64,000 bases of DNA from Jaltomata sinuosa (GCA_003996215.1 QJPP01001556.1:124001-188000), one strand, 5' to 3'. Numbered from the stretch's first letter, positions 1 through 9,986 are shown. Numbers and translations are program-made. The notes: a model not told the origin generated them from the sequence alone.

Positions 1-1021
1 GACCAAGGAAGAGCACAATCAACAATTAGCAGAAGTAATAGATACAGACAAAGATATACAAATCTTCCAACAAAATCAATTACATTTATTGAATCCAAAA
101 ATCTTATATAATACAAACTCAAAATCTCAATTATATAGACATTATAGAGAAGAACAATTATCAGTATTAGGAAAAAGCTCTGTATCTTTACCACTCATAA
201 ACCCTGAATCTGTAAAAGAAATAAAATATATTAAAAAAGATTTAATGCATATAGGATTAATAGTTATTGGAATTAAAGGATTAACTAGAAAAAACCTGGG
301 AACAAAGACATTAATCACAATATATGATAATAGATGGTCAGACATAAAAAAGGCAATTATAGGGTTAACAGAAGTAGATATGACTAACAATGGAGGAATT
401 TTCTATATAAGCCCAGATTTTATGATAAATCTAAATGAATTTGGAACCCAAATAAGAATAGGAATACAAACTAAAGGATATGAAGAAATGCATAGTGGAA
501 AGAATTTATTAATGTGTGTAGGATTTCTAGGAAAAATGACAGATAATAGTAATACTAGATTTAAATTACAAATAAAAGATGTAGTAGAAGTAATGGGAAA
601 TAAAGGGATAAAATTAATAAAACCTATAAAAATAAATCCTGAAGAATATGCAGGGTTAGAATGGAAATTAGGAGATTTTAAGGAGAAAGAAGCTTTAACA
701 CCGGATGCTCATTTAATATATACAAATTCTAAAGGCGAACCTTCAATCAGATTTACAGACTACAATTACGAAGCTCAAAGAAATTTCGAAGAAGAAAGTA
801 GCATAGAAGAAACACCTTTAGAAGGGATGAATATAGAGATAATATTAGAGGAAGATTTTGCAGTAGATTTGGCTATAGGAAAAGCTAAAGAGGTAAATAA
901 AACTAATAGGAACACATTATTTACATGTAAAGGATGTAAATTAAAGGACCTAAATTTAGAACAAACAATATCTCATTTTAAAATATGTGAACAAAGAACA
1001 GATAAAAAGGCTATAGGATAG
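1..1021 (+). CDS. Pararetrovirus movement protein, N-terminus outside window
   Basis: The frame is open from base 2 to the stop at 1019-1021, so the protein is truncated on the left. A TTG at 89 is not a convincing start. The core holds a conserved pattern of caulimovirid movement proteins of the 30K superfamily: a hydrophobic strand (HIGLIVIGIKGL), then TKTLITIYDNRW, then a stretch around YISPDFMINL. In this family the protein forms or lines tubules through plasmodesmata for cell-to-cell spread. The C-terminal part is acidic and ends in a Cys/His-containing segment (CKGCKLKD). No internal stop or frameshift is visible. It lies just upstream of the coat-protein frame, with a 41-base gap. Family placement is from motif recognition; function in this integrated copy is unknown. 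Confidence 0.8.
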   Translation, partial: TKEEHNQQLAEVIDTDKDIQIFQQNQLHLLNPKILYNTNSKSQLYRHYREEQLSVLGKSSVSLPLINPESVKEIKYIKKDLMHIGLIVIGIKGLTRKNLGTKTLITIYDNRWSDIKKAIIGLTEVDMTNNGGIFYISPDFMINLNEFGTQIRIGIQTKGYEEMHSGKNLLMCVGFLGKMTDNSNTRFKLQIKDVVEVMGNKGIKLIKPIKINPEEYAGLEWKLGDFKEKEALTPDAHLIYTNSKGEPSIRFTDYNYEAQRNFEEESSIEETPLEGMNIEIILEEDFAVDLAIGKAKEVNKTNRNTLFTCKGCKLKDLNLEQTISHFKICEQRTDKKAIG

Positions 1022-1062
1022 AAAAAAGTTTACAAGATAACTTAGAAAAAGCTGATAATATA

Positions 1063-1926
1063 ATGACCGTAATACAAGAAAATGATAGTGAAATATCTGA
1101 GTTAGAATCTATACTAAGTCAAAAAGAATTCATGAAAACAGCAAGTTCTAGTAGTCCATTCCAAATAACAAATCAACAAGGTTATACTGCAGATAATAGT
1201 ACAGGAAATATGCCACGAAGAAGAGTATATAGACAAGGAGATGTGCCAATAACAGAAGTTAAACCTATGGGAAGAAGAATGCCTATAGAAGAACCAATAA
1301 TACTCCAAGAAGGAGGAAGTAAAGGAAATTTTTTAAATATAGCAGCACAAGACCCACAAAGATGGAATTCAATACTAGACTTATGGAAAGGAATAGTAGT
1401 AGCAGACTTTATAAAAAACTATACAGAAACGGATACGGAAACTATGTATAAATACTTAGAAACATTCCTAGGAGAATCAACCAAAGCTTTATGGGAAGCT
1501 TATAAAGTAGAATTCCCATCAGAATTTCAGTATTTAGTGTCGCTAGGACCAAACCCATATAATTTTACAAATAAAATACATACATTAATAACAGGAGAAG
1601 ATCCAAATAGTGGATTAGTAGCCCTGCAACGAAATGCAGTAATAAAACTAGAACAATTAAGTATAAGTAATTGGTACTATATAAAGAAATTCTTAAACGA
1701 TTATTTTTATTTATGTATAATTAGCGGAAATGCTTTTGATCAAGATTTAGGAAAAAAGTTATTTAATAAACTACCAGGAGCTTTAGGAAGAGAAATAGAA
1801 GATAGATGGAATAAAAGCGAAGGAGTAGTTCAAAACCCTCAAGCAAAATGGTCAATAGGACAAAGAGTACAACATATAATGAATATATTACAAGAAAAAT
1901 GTACTAATTTACAAATACAGAAATAA
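1063..1926 (+). CDS. Pararetrovirus coat protein, N-terminal and central part
   Basis: Residues 1-287 start at the first ATG of a frame that opens only after a stop at 1003-1005. The N-terminus is acidic and polar. The central part (about residue 100 on) contains the FIKNYTETDTETMYKYLETF and LGREIEDRWNK patterns seen in caulimovirid capsid cores. The frame ends at TAA 1924-1926, but the same frame reopens at once and continues through a basic region and zinc knuckle to about 2970. The stop therefore removes the nucleic-acid-binding tail of the coat protein. It may be a single disabling mutation or a natural boundary between two frames; the position before the basic tail favours a disabling mutation. 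The capsid role comes from order and motifs. Confidence 0.72.
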   Translation: MTVIQENDSEISELESILSQKEFMKTASSSSPFQITNQQGYTADNSTGNMPRRRVYRQGDVPITEVKPMGRRMPIEEPIILQEGGSKGNFLNIAAQDPQRWNSILDLWKGIVVADFIKNYTETDTETMYKYLETFLGESTKALWEAYKVEFPSEFQYLVSLGPNPYNFTNKIHTLITGEDPNSGLVALQRNAVIKLEQLSISNWYYIKKFLNDYFYLCIISGNAFDQDLGKKLFNKLPGALGREIEDRWNKSEGVVQNPQAKWSIGQRVQHIMNILQEKCTNLQIQK

Positions 1927-1941
1927 TTAAAGCAAAATGAA

Positions 1942-2968
1942 ATGAATTTCTGTAAAGATATAATATATACAACTCAAAATTATGATAAAGATCAATATCA
2001 AAAGAAAAAGCATAAAAGACATAACCCACAAAATAATAGGAGATATAATAAAAAGGGATATTTTCTTAGAAGATCCTCAGCAAGGAAACCATATTTAAAT
2101 AGGGATAAACATGTTAGAAAATACAGAACAGATAGAAATTATAAAAACAAACTGGAATATTTTACATGCGGAAGTATAGAACACTTGGCAAATACTTGCC
2201 CTAAAAGATACAATGCAAAGACTAGAAACGCTCAATTAGTAGAAGAATTTAACGAAGCACTATTAAATGTAGATGAATACATGTCAGATAATGAAAGCAT
2301 TTATTCTATAGTGAGCATTGATATAGGGGAGAATAATAAAGAAGAAGAATCTTCTAATTCAGAAAAAGAAGAACTAATTAATGAGATAGGAATAGAAAAT
2401 TTACAAATAAATGACCTACAAATTAATTTTATGAATATAATAGAATATGAACATAATTTTGAAACAAATACAGGATTAGACAGCAATCCATGCAATTGGT
2501 GCAAATGGTATCCAAGTAAATATAAAAGAGCGAAATATAATAAATGCTTTATAGAAGGATGTATAACTTGTATAGAAACACAACTAGGAATAATAACTCA
2601 AAAAAGGAAGGAGGTATATACAAACGAGCCCTTAATGAATTTAAATGTATTAGTATTAGAAGCAAAAGTTAAAGAATTAGAAGAAAGATTAATAAGATTA
2701 GAAAAAGGAAAAAATATTGAACAAGAACTGCCACTAGATAATCAAGAATTAATGAATGAGGAATCGAATTCTCTAATATGTAATGAAGACAAAACCATAA
2801 ATACTATTAAAATATTAGCAAGACTTCAAATTGAAAAATATGAAATAGAGACTTTAGCATTAATAGACTCAGGATGTACAAAAAGCATTTTAAATAAAAA
2901 GATTGTACCTTTGGAATTAATAAAAACTTCAGAAAAATCACTAGCAGCTATGCAAATGGATGGAACGC

Positions 2969-3024
<56 letters not shown>

Positions 3025-3027
3025 TAA
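1942..3027 (+). CDS. Coat protein C-terminal part plus start of aspartic protease
   Basis: This frame is the same as 1063-1926, after one TAA. It begins with a strongly basic segment rich in Lys and Arg (residues about 15-70). A zinc knuckle follows at 2158-2199, but the first ligand is Tyr: Y-X2-C-X4-H-X4-C. A second Cys cluster at 2491-2571 reads C-X2-C-X14-C-X4-C-X2-C, placed as in the badnavirus coat-protein region. Next comes a predicted coiled-coil stretch (VKELEERLIRLEKG). The retropepsin-like motif IDSGCTKS has its DSG at 2866-2874. From 2972 the frame runs into a TA repeat and ends in a meaningless Ile-Tyr run. Together these suggest a single coat-protease-RT polyprotein interrupted twice. 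Confidence 0.7.
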
Positions 3028-4891
3028 AGCACAAATAAGTTTCCCAAATACTTGTTTAGAATTCTATAAACCTACATATAAGATGGACAAGATATGGGTA
3101 AGGGATCTAAATATAAGAGTAGATTTTGTCTTAGGACTAGATTTCATACTATATAATAAAGGAGGTACTTTAATAACAAAAGACGGAATACTTTTTATGA
3201 AAAACATTACCTACACTTCAGTCTTAACTGATAAAATTGATACTAAAATAAGACATAAAAAAGAATGTTGTGAGAATTGCGAAAATAACATACAATGTAC
3301 GAAAACGGAATGTAATACATTATATGAGAATATACTAGAAATAGATAAAGAAGATGAGATAATCAATAAAAGTTATGTTCTAATAGAAATAGAAACAGAA
3401 CTATACAATTTTAAGACAGGAATCCAAGAAATAGGGCAAATAAAGAACCAACGAGATTTAGATAATATAGTAAGAATCTTAGATCGAATAGAGATAATAG
3501 GAGAAAAGCCTTTAAAACATTGGGAAAATAACCAAGAAGTATGCAAACTAGAAATAATAAACCCAGAATATATAATAAAAACGGCCTCAATAGAAGCTAC
3601 AAATCAAGATTTAGAAGATTTCAGAATACAAATTAAAGAACTTCTAGAGTTAGGAGTGATAAGAAGATCTACTTCGAAACATAGATCTGCAGCATTTATG
3701 GTAAGAAATCATAGTGAAATAGTTAGAGGGAAAGCTAGAATGGTTATAAATTACAAAAGATTAAATGATAATACTAGAACAGATGGATATAAATTACCAG
3801 ACAAAACAGAGTTAATAAATAGAATCCAAGGAAAGACAATTTTTAGTAAATTTGATTGTAAGTCAGGATACTGGCAGATAAAGATGCATCCAGATAGTAT
3901 AGAATGGACAACTTTTACTTGCCCTGAAGGGCATTTTGAATGGTTAGTTATGCCATTCGGGTTAAAAACCGCACCTCCAATTTTTCAAAGAAAAATGGAT
4001 AAAATATTTGGAGAATATAAAAAATTTGTTTTAGTATATGTAGACGATATTCTAGTATTTAGTAAAGATATAAAAGAACATCTAGGACACCTACAAACGG
4101 TGTTTAGGTTATTTGTTACTAACGGACTAATAATCAGTAAAAAGAAAATGAAACTATGCAAAACTTATATAAACTTTCTAGGAATTACTTTAGGAGAAGG
4201 CAAAGTTAAACTACAACCGCATATAGCAAAAAAGGCCCTAGAAATGCCAGATAAATTAAATAATTTAAAAGATTTACAAAAATTCCTAGGAACAATTAAT
4301 TATGCAAGACCATTTATTAAAAATCTAGAAAAATTAGCAGGACCATTATACTCTAAGACAGGAACTAAGGGACAAAGAAACTTTAATACTGAAGACATAA
4401 AATTAGTACAAAAGATAAAAGAAGAAATAAAAAATATTCCTGATCTTAATATGCCATTAGAATCAGACTATTTAATAATAGAGACAGACGGCAGTTTTAA
4501 TGGATGGGGTGCAGTCTTAAAATCAAAACCACATAAATACAGTTCTAAACAAGAAGAAAAAATATGTGCTTACCAAAGCGAAAAATTTAAAGAAAAAGGT
4601 AATAAAGCTAGCATAGATGTTGAAATATTAGCTGTAATATATGGTTTGAATAGTTTTAGAATTTATATTCTAAATAAACCAGAGATATTAATAAGAACAG
4701 ATTGCGAAGCCATAGTAAAATTCCATCAAAAAATTAATGATAAAACCAGTAGTAGAAGAAGATGGCTAAATTTCTTAGATACAATATCAATTTATCGTTC
4801 TATAATTTTTGAGCATATCAAAGAAAATGATAATAATATTGCTGATCAATTAAGTAGATTACTAATTAGAAGTTTAAATTCTACAGAATGA
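2960..4891 (+). CDS. Pararetrovirus protease (rest), reverse transcriptase and RNase H
   Basis: Real coding content begins after the TA repeat, at about 3023; the ATG at 2960 lies before the repeat and its Ile-Tyr run is an artefact. Protease C-terminal part: VDFVLGLDFIL around 3121-3153. RT follows, with the ARMVINYKRLND and FDCKSGYWQIKM motifs and the catalytic YVDD at 4037-4048. RNase H has its ETDGS start near 4479 and later Glu and Asp positions (DVEILAVIYGL, IRTDCEAIV), ending with the ADQLSRL pattern. All catalytic motifs look intact and no internal stop is seen. In this family the enzyme converts pregenomic RNA to DNA in the cytoplasm. The stop TGA (4889-4891) overlaps the next start as ATGA. 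Confidence 0.85.
2972..3022 (+). repeat. (AT)n microsatellite inside the protease coding region
   Basis: About 51 bases of uninterrupted AT dinucleotide separate the protease start (frame 1) from the rest of protease-RT-RNase H (frame 2). It lies roughly 100 bases after the catalytic DSG. It could be an expanded short AT run or the seam between two integrated viral pieces joined at TA repeats. Confidence 0.95.
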
Positions 4892-5892
4892 GACCATCTC
4901 TCCAAGACAAGGGCAAAGGAGTTCAACCTCCAAGTCAAGACTTCTCAGATATATATAGACAGAATGTATTATCCAACTTACATTTCAGACCATTAACTAA
5001 AATGGATGATAATAGAATAGAAAGACTACATTTTGGACAACATAATTTAATAGCATATGAGTCATCCAATTGGACTTTCAGACATTTGCCTAAATATCAG
5101 TTAGACAAACAACAGAAATGTTTAATAGATAATATTTGGATAGCTCATAACAAAAAAGACACTAAGCATATAATTGCAGTGTTAAATGCCTTAGGATATT
5201 ACTTTTCCAAAAAAAATAAAGAAAATAAGTTTAAATATTATGTTGTTATACATGGTAAGACAAATGGAATTTTTCAAACATGGATAGAAGTTTTAGACTC
5301 TATTAAAGATTTTTCTAAACCACTTTTTAAGGGATTTAATGATTTTACTGAAGCATTAGATTATGCTAGGGGAATTTTAGGTCCAAATTATTATATCTCT
5401 CCCTCTCTCAAACAAAATCCAGACAAAATCCCTCAATACAACATCCAAAAGGACACAGACAAGATTATATTTTGTGATCATTGTTCTTCAATGATGGAAG
5501 CTTTTAAAAGATTAAATCACAAAAATGAGGTTCTGTTACAAGAAAATCTGCAACTCAAGGAAAGAATTGCAAAAATGGAGAAGGATTTGAAGACTAAAAG
5601 CTCTCAGGCCAATATACAGGGTTCTCCATCCCCAAGAAAAATGGATGAGATGGGTGACCATTCCCCTCTGAATGGAAATAAATCCACTGTATCGGAAAAA
5701 GATACAGCTAGTCCGGTTCAAACGGTAGCCGGTAAAGACTTCTCAAATCCGTTAATGGCTGTCACTTTGCCAAAAAGTGAAAAAGATGAAGGTTCATCCT
5801 CCAGAAGACGATTACCTCGCTCATTTACTCAGACTCTTAGACAAAAGACCAAAAAATCTCAAAAAAATAAAGACCCAGACCTAGAATCATGA
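4888..5892 (+). CDS. Pararetrovirus transactivator/viroplasmin-like protein
   Basis: A 334-residue frame begins at the ATG that shares ATGA with the upstream polymerase stop. Residues about 95-165 (YYVVIHGKTNGIFQTW and later KGFNDFTEALDYARGILG) match the RNase H1-like viroplasmin fold of caulimovirid P6/transactivator proteins. In the family these build inclusion bodies and allow reinitiation of translation on polycistronic RNA. A predicted coiled coil follows (LLQENLQLKERIAKMEKDLK, about 213-232). The tail is Ser-, Lys- and Arg-rich. It is fully open, with no visible lesion. The 4-base overlap fits translation by reinitiation. Alternatives are few given the gene order. Confidence 0.78.
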   Translation: MRPSLQDKGKGVQPPSQDFSDIYRQNVLSNLHFRPLTKMDDNRIERLHFGQHNLIAYESSNWTFRHLPKYQLDKQQKCLIDNIWIAHNKKDTKHIIAVLNALGYYFSKKNKENKFKYYVVIHGKTNGIFQTWIEVLDSIKDFSKPLFKGFNDFTEALDYARGILGPNYYISPSLKQNPDKIPQYNIQKDTDKIIFCDHCSSMMEAFKRLNHKNEVLLQENLQLKERIAKMEKDLKTKSSQANIQGSPSPRKMDEMGDHSPLNGNKSTVSEKDTASPVQTVAGKDFSNPLMAVTLPKSEKDEGSSSRRRLPRSFTQTLRQKTKKSQKNKDPDLES

Positions 5893-5953
5893 ATCATTAT
5901 TACTGTTCATCTCTTTCTCTTAGCTTTTGTTCTTAAAAGTGGTCTTCTTTAAC

Positions 5954-5954
<1 letters not shown>

Positions 5955-5990
<36 letters not shown>
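5955..5990 (+). repeat. (AC)3(AT)15 microsatellite after the transactivator gene
   Basis: Three AC units run into fifteen AT units. It is the second TA-type repeat within the pararetrovirus; the first interrupts the protease. Confidence 0.95.
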
Positions 5991-5992
<2 letters not shown>

Positions 5993-5997
5993 CCTAT

Positions 5998-6005
5998 TAT
6001 ATAAG
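5998..6005 (+). promoter_or_regulatory. TATA box of a possible pregenomic RNA promoter
   Basis: TATATAAG lies about 105 bases after the transactivator stop, the position where caulimovirid pregenomic promoters sit. Transcription would start near 6025-6035. Only the motif and position support it. Confidence 0.4.
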
Positions 6006-6350
6006 CCGACAAGCAGTGATACGAACACTGCATTCATTAATTGTACCAAAAATAATATGAGATGTACCGTTAAATCAGGGACAAACAAGGGTATACTCGG
6101 ATATTAACATTATTATAAATATTAAATGGATTTTTTGTGTTAGCAAAGAATATAATAATATTTTATTTGAATTGATAATTTATTAATTTGATTGATTAAA
6201 TTTAAATATGTAATCATCAAACAACAAAATAATTAATCCTTTAGCAAGGATCAAAACACTTGTTTAGTGTGGAATCCCATAAGCTCAATACTAAGTCGAT
6301 GGTAGATATGATCGAATTCGAATCATTATACTAATCAAGGGAGCCATTTA

Positions 6351-6355
6351 GCAAT
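6351..6355. repeat. Target-site duplication, left copy (GCAAT)
   Basis: GCAAT directly precedes the 5' LTR and is repeated directly after the 3' LTR at 15926-15930. Five bases is the normal length for gypsy integrases. Confidence 0.85.
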
Positions 6356-6708
6356 TGTAACGACTGGGTCCGTAGTTACGGGAAAATCACTCTTGTCAAT
6401 TTTTAGAGTTAGAAAACTTCGAGTTTGGGAGTTTGAAATTCTGGGCTAGGCTAGTCTCGGTCGGATTTGGAACGAGGCATGGTCTAGGGCAATACGGGTA
6501 AGGATTGAGTTTGATGTCTTGATTTGAGCTAGTTTTCCTTGTAGCTAACACATAAAGGAGTCCGGGTGACTTTTCAGAATCTAATTCAGGTAAGTAGAAC
6601 TCCCGGAATCGAGGTTGATGTGAAGGGGTTGTTTCGGGACATCGAAAAAATAAGTGTGTTATAAAATGGACTAGTTTTGGAGATTTTACAACTTTCTGTC
6701 CCGTGTCA

Positions 6709-6850
6709 ACCGCTACGGCAGTTGACACTCCGCCATAGCGACCTCCACTGTAGCGGAAAAATTATCGCTACAACGAAAGTCAACGTCGGTCAGCCTCCGC
6801 CATAGCATACGACCCCGCTATGGCGATACCGCTATAGTGGAGCGTGACGG
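6709..6850. repeat. Cluster of palindromic GC-rich motifs in the 5' LTR
   Basis: Several copies and partial copies of a CCGCTATGGCGG-like palindrome occur close together in both orientations. The 3' LTR has the same cluster at about 14046-14200. Confidence 0.7.
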
Positions 6851-7590
6851 AATTTTAATGCAGAAACTTTCCCAAAATAGTTCAGTTTTTCTGCAACTCA
6901 TTTTGGGAGAAGAAGGGGGCGATTTTGGGCGATTTTCATCCGTTTTCCACCATTTTTCGTCCTAAAGGTAAGGATTCTACTCCCCAAACTCTGTGATATC
7001 TTTCCTATGCTATAAAATTGCTAGGGGTGGACTTGGGGAAAGGTTGGGATGACCTAGGAATGGTAGAATCCAGGGAAAAAAAGAGAATTCTAGGGTGCTA
7101 GAGTTCTTGGATCTTGATTCTTGGTAATGTGTAATGGTCACTTAGCCATAATTCTCTAAGGGAATCCGTAAAAATGATGAATTTAGGTGAATTAATGGTG
7201 GGAGAGCCCGAAAATGGATTGAATGACCATGGTTGGCCTGGAGTTTGGGATTTTTCATAATCCGGGTAATTTGTAGACCATAAGTATTGATTTTTTGGTT
7301 ACTGTGTATCGTTTCTAGACCAAGAACAAGCAAGGGATCCTGAAAGGGGAAAAGCTCTGGCACTGTAGAGCTTGCTTATTCGAGGTAGGTGATGGTTATT
7401 GATTCTTATATGCATTGTATGTTTGTGTACTCATGTCTAAGTATTTGTATGGTTTGCATTGCTTAGGGAATGATTTAGGAATGTCCAAAAGTCCTATTTT
7501 TCAGTCTTGTGTAATGAACTAAGTGTTATTGCTTGTTGGTTTACAAGTGTTGATTGTTCATTATTTGTGACTGTGAATTTATGTGACATT

Positions 7591-7670
7591 CGGTTGGCTC
7601 GGGTACCTCATCTGGTATGGGATATACTAACGGTTGGCTCGGGTACCACGCCTGGTACGGGTTTACTTAT
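7591..7670 (+). repeat. Two 40-bp tandem units in the 5' LTR
   Basis: Units start at 7591 and 7631 with CGGTTGGCTCGGGTACC and contain a GGTACC/TGGTAC core. The 3' LTR carries four units of the same repeat. Confidence 0.85.
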
Positions 7671-8497
7671 TTGCATTGATTTCATCTTTATTTAATGGTT
7701 CCCTGAGTGGACTGGGTTGTGCTTATGAACTGTGGTTTTGTATTTTTGGTCCTTGAGAGGCCGGGCTGTTATATTGCTTTATGAGTTTGGTCTTGGTGTA
7801 GACCGGATTGTGTGTCTGACACTTAGGTGTTGTATAGAAGGGATCCAGGGTGGGTCTGGGATATGTAACGAGGTATAATTGTTATTTGTTGTGGATTAAT
7901 GATCATAACTGTGAAGTGATTTACATGTGGGAACAAGTTAGGTAGAGACTTGTAATCTAGGAATACCTGTTGACTTGCCTATGTGTTTCTGTACTCTTAC
8001 TTGATTTTTGTACTACTCATACACTGTTTATTTGGAACTGGTTGATGATTCTACCAGTACACGGTGGTTATGTACTGATACTGCACTTGCTTGTCTTTTT
8101 GTGAGTACAAGAAATCTTCCGGTGGTTGACGCACGACCTCGCTTGTAGGCCTGACACTTTGAGATATCAAGGGTGAGCTGTTCGACCAAGCTGCCTTGAT
8201 TTCTATCTATAGAGTTGTAGCCCACTTATTTTGGGCTTAGACTATTTCTATTTTTGGGGTTGCATCCCCGTACTCGAGCTTTGGTAGATGTTTTGGTACG
8301 ATCACTTTCAGATTCTAGGGAGTGATTTTCCGCAAGCTAAATTTTTTATAGAGTTGATTTTATTATGTTGATTGTTAGTTTACATTTCTACACACTGGTT
8401 TTAGGCTGTTAAACTATACTGAGAGTTGAACTCTTTTGGTTCGCTCATCCGGGGGTTGGGTGGGTGTCACTCATGGCGGTCTGCGTCATGACAAAGA

Positions 8498-8509
8498 TGG
8501 TATCAGAGC
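8498..8509 (+). other. Primer-binding site, initiator tRNA-Met type (gypsy)
   Basis: TGGTATCAGAGC is the standard plant LTR-element sequence complementary to the 3' end of initiator tRNA-Met. It lies four bases after the 5' LTR. Confidence 0.92.
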
Positions 8510-8709
8510 CTTAGGTTCGTTGATCTCATCATACCAAGACAGGTCTAGTATAGTCTTGCGGAACGGTGCGGAGACGTCCATAATTTTCTTCGAGAGGCTA
8601 TAGGACTTTAGGAAACTATCTCTTTTTCTTCCATCATGCTATAACTTGATTTCAATTGGTATCTGGTAATACAAATTGGTATCTGACTCCTTTACTCTTC
8701 TGTCCACAG

Positions 8710-9986
8710 ATGGTTAACACAAGGAACAACGAAGCTAGACCGGCGGTCCCAGCAACAGGCCCGACTGTCCGTGGTAGAGGTAGGGGAAGGGGCAGAGGAC
8801 GAGGTAGAGCCACACCCGCCAGGGGTGGGCTCAAGCTGCTGCAGGAGCGCGAGAGGCAACCTATCCCCCACCTCAGGAACAGGTTGTCAAAGATGTGGAA
8901 GTGGTTGTGGAGGATGAAGGGGCGCGGGAGGAGGTAGAGGCGGCACCGGTTGTAGGTGCAGGATTTCCCTCTATGACGCCCGAAGCATTTCAGCAGGCTT
9001 AGAACTTCTTGAGTGGTTTGGTTGGTGCTGGAGCCATACCCGCAGGTGTTGCAAATCAGGCTCTAGGCACGCAACCAACAGATCTTACGGCTCCTAGGAT
9101 GGATGTAGCTTCAGGTACATGTGACTTCTTCAGGCCAATGCTAGGCCCAATGATGACAGAAAATGAACATGAGATGCTGACCAAGTTTCTCAAGCTGAAA
9201 CCCCCTACGTTTCAGGGTACGGACAGGGAAGATGCTTATGAGTTCATACTGGATTGCTATGAGAGGTTACACAAGCTGGGCATTGTGCAACAGTATGGGG
9301 TTGAGTTCATCACATTTCAGCTGCAGGGTGATGCCAAGCAGCAGTGGAGGTCTCATGTGGAGTGTTGGTCGTCTGTTTTACCTCCACTGACTTGGGAGCA
9401 GTTCCACTCTCTTTTCTTAGAGAAGTACGTACCCCGTACCTTGAGGGATCGTAAAAAGGATGAATTCTTGAATTTAGAGCAGGGTAGCATGTCAATCTCT
9501 GCTTATGAGGCAAAATTTCATGCCTTGTCTCATTTTGCTACACAGTTGCTGGGTTTCGAGGAGGAACGGGTTTGGTTATTTGTCAAGGGTTTGAATACTG
9601 AGTTTCAGGTATTATCTTTGCACATGACTTCTTTAGGGAAAGGCTTTAATGAAGTGGCAGATTATGTGAAGAAACTTGAGGGAGTCAAGCAGGCGGGGCA
9701 GGCTAAAGTGTTAGCCAAGAATCCCCGGAATGAGGGAAATTACGGTGGTTCGTACTCCAAGGGTCAGAATCAGCAGGTATACTCAGCCCGTCCTATTCAG
9801 TCAGCTCTGCCAGCTGCTACAGGTAGTCGTCCGGGAGCTAATTAGCAGTTTTTAGCTCCTAAGGGCCAGAGAGCTTCTTATTCATCTGTTAGCAGGCCTG
9901 CACTTGATCGTGGTTATTTCCATTGTGAGGAACTGGGCCACTTTAAGAGGGAGTGCCCTCGCAGGCATACCGTTAATCAAGTTTAG
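8710..9986 (+). pseudogene. Gypsy gag, broken
   Basis: Start at ATG 8710 (MVNTRNNEARPAVPA), followed by an Arg-Gly tract of the kind seen at Tekay gag N-termini. A frameshift near 8825-8840 moves coding to the frame used from about 8840 onward, which meets TAG at 9000 and again at 9843. The Retrotrans_gag core is clear between about 9180 and 9700 (KPPTFQGTDREDAYEFI, QWRSHVE, FLEKYVPRTLRDRKKDEF). The zinc knuckle at 9915-9956 reads Y-X2-C-X4-H-X4-C, so the first Cys has become Tyr. The family role is packaging of element RNA in particles. The TAG stops sit where CAG is expected, consistent with C-to-T decay. Confidence 0.85.

Larger units (their letters stand above)
1..6355 (+). mobile_element. 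Endogenous pararetrovirus (caulimovirid, solendovirus-like), left end outside window
   Basis: Four large + strand reading frames follow the caulimovirid gene set: movement protein, coat protein, protease/RT/RNase H, then a transactivator. No LTRs flank them and no integrase is present, as expected for pararetroviruses. The left boundary lies outside the window because the first frame is already open at base 1. The right boundary is unknown: coding ends at 5892, non-coding sequence follows, and a gypsy element begins at 6356. A separate transactivator frame argues for a solendovirus-, cavemovirus- or caulimovirus-like type rather than a badnavirus. The copy looks young or well preserved: I see one in-frame stop and one repeat-associated frame change in about 5.8 kb. 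Genus assignment is inference; caulimovirid origin is firm. Confidence 0.88.
5893..6355 (+). other. Pararetrovirus intergenic region, then AT-rich sequence of unclear origin
   Basis: No coding sequence is present. A TA repeat and a TATA-like box occupy 5955-6005, where a pregenomic promoter would be expected just after the transactivator gene. No tRNA-Met primer-binding site is visible before the gypsy LTR at 6356, so either the viral leader is incomplete or viral sequence ends earlier. Where virus stops and host begins cannot be read. Confidence 0.5.
6356..8493 (+). repeat. 5' LTR of the gypsy element (2,138 bp)
   Basis: It starts TGTAACGACTGGGTCC and ends GCGTCATGACA, four bases before the primer-binding site. 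It is homologous along its length to 13693-15925. It contains a cluster of inverted CCGCTATGGCGG-like motifs (about 6709-6850) and two 40-bp tandem units (7591-7670). Small frames inside it are not coding. Confidence 0.9.

Noticed and set aside
8652..8834. - strand Pro/Leu-rich frame
   Set aside because: It is the complement of the Arg-Gly tract of gypsy gag.
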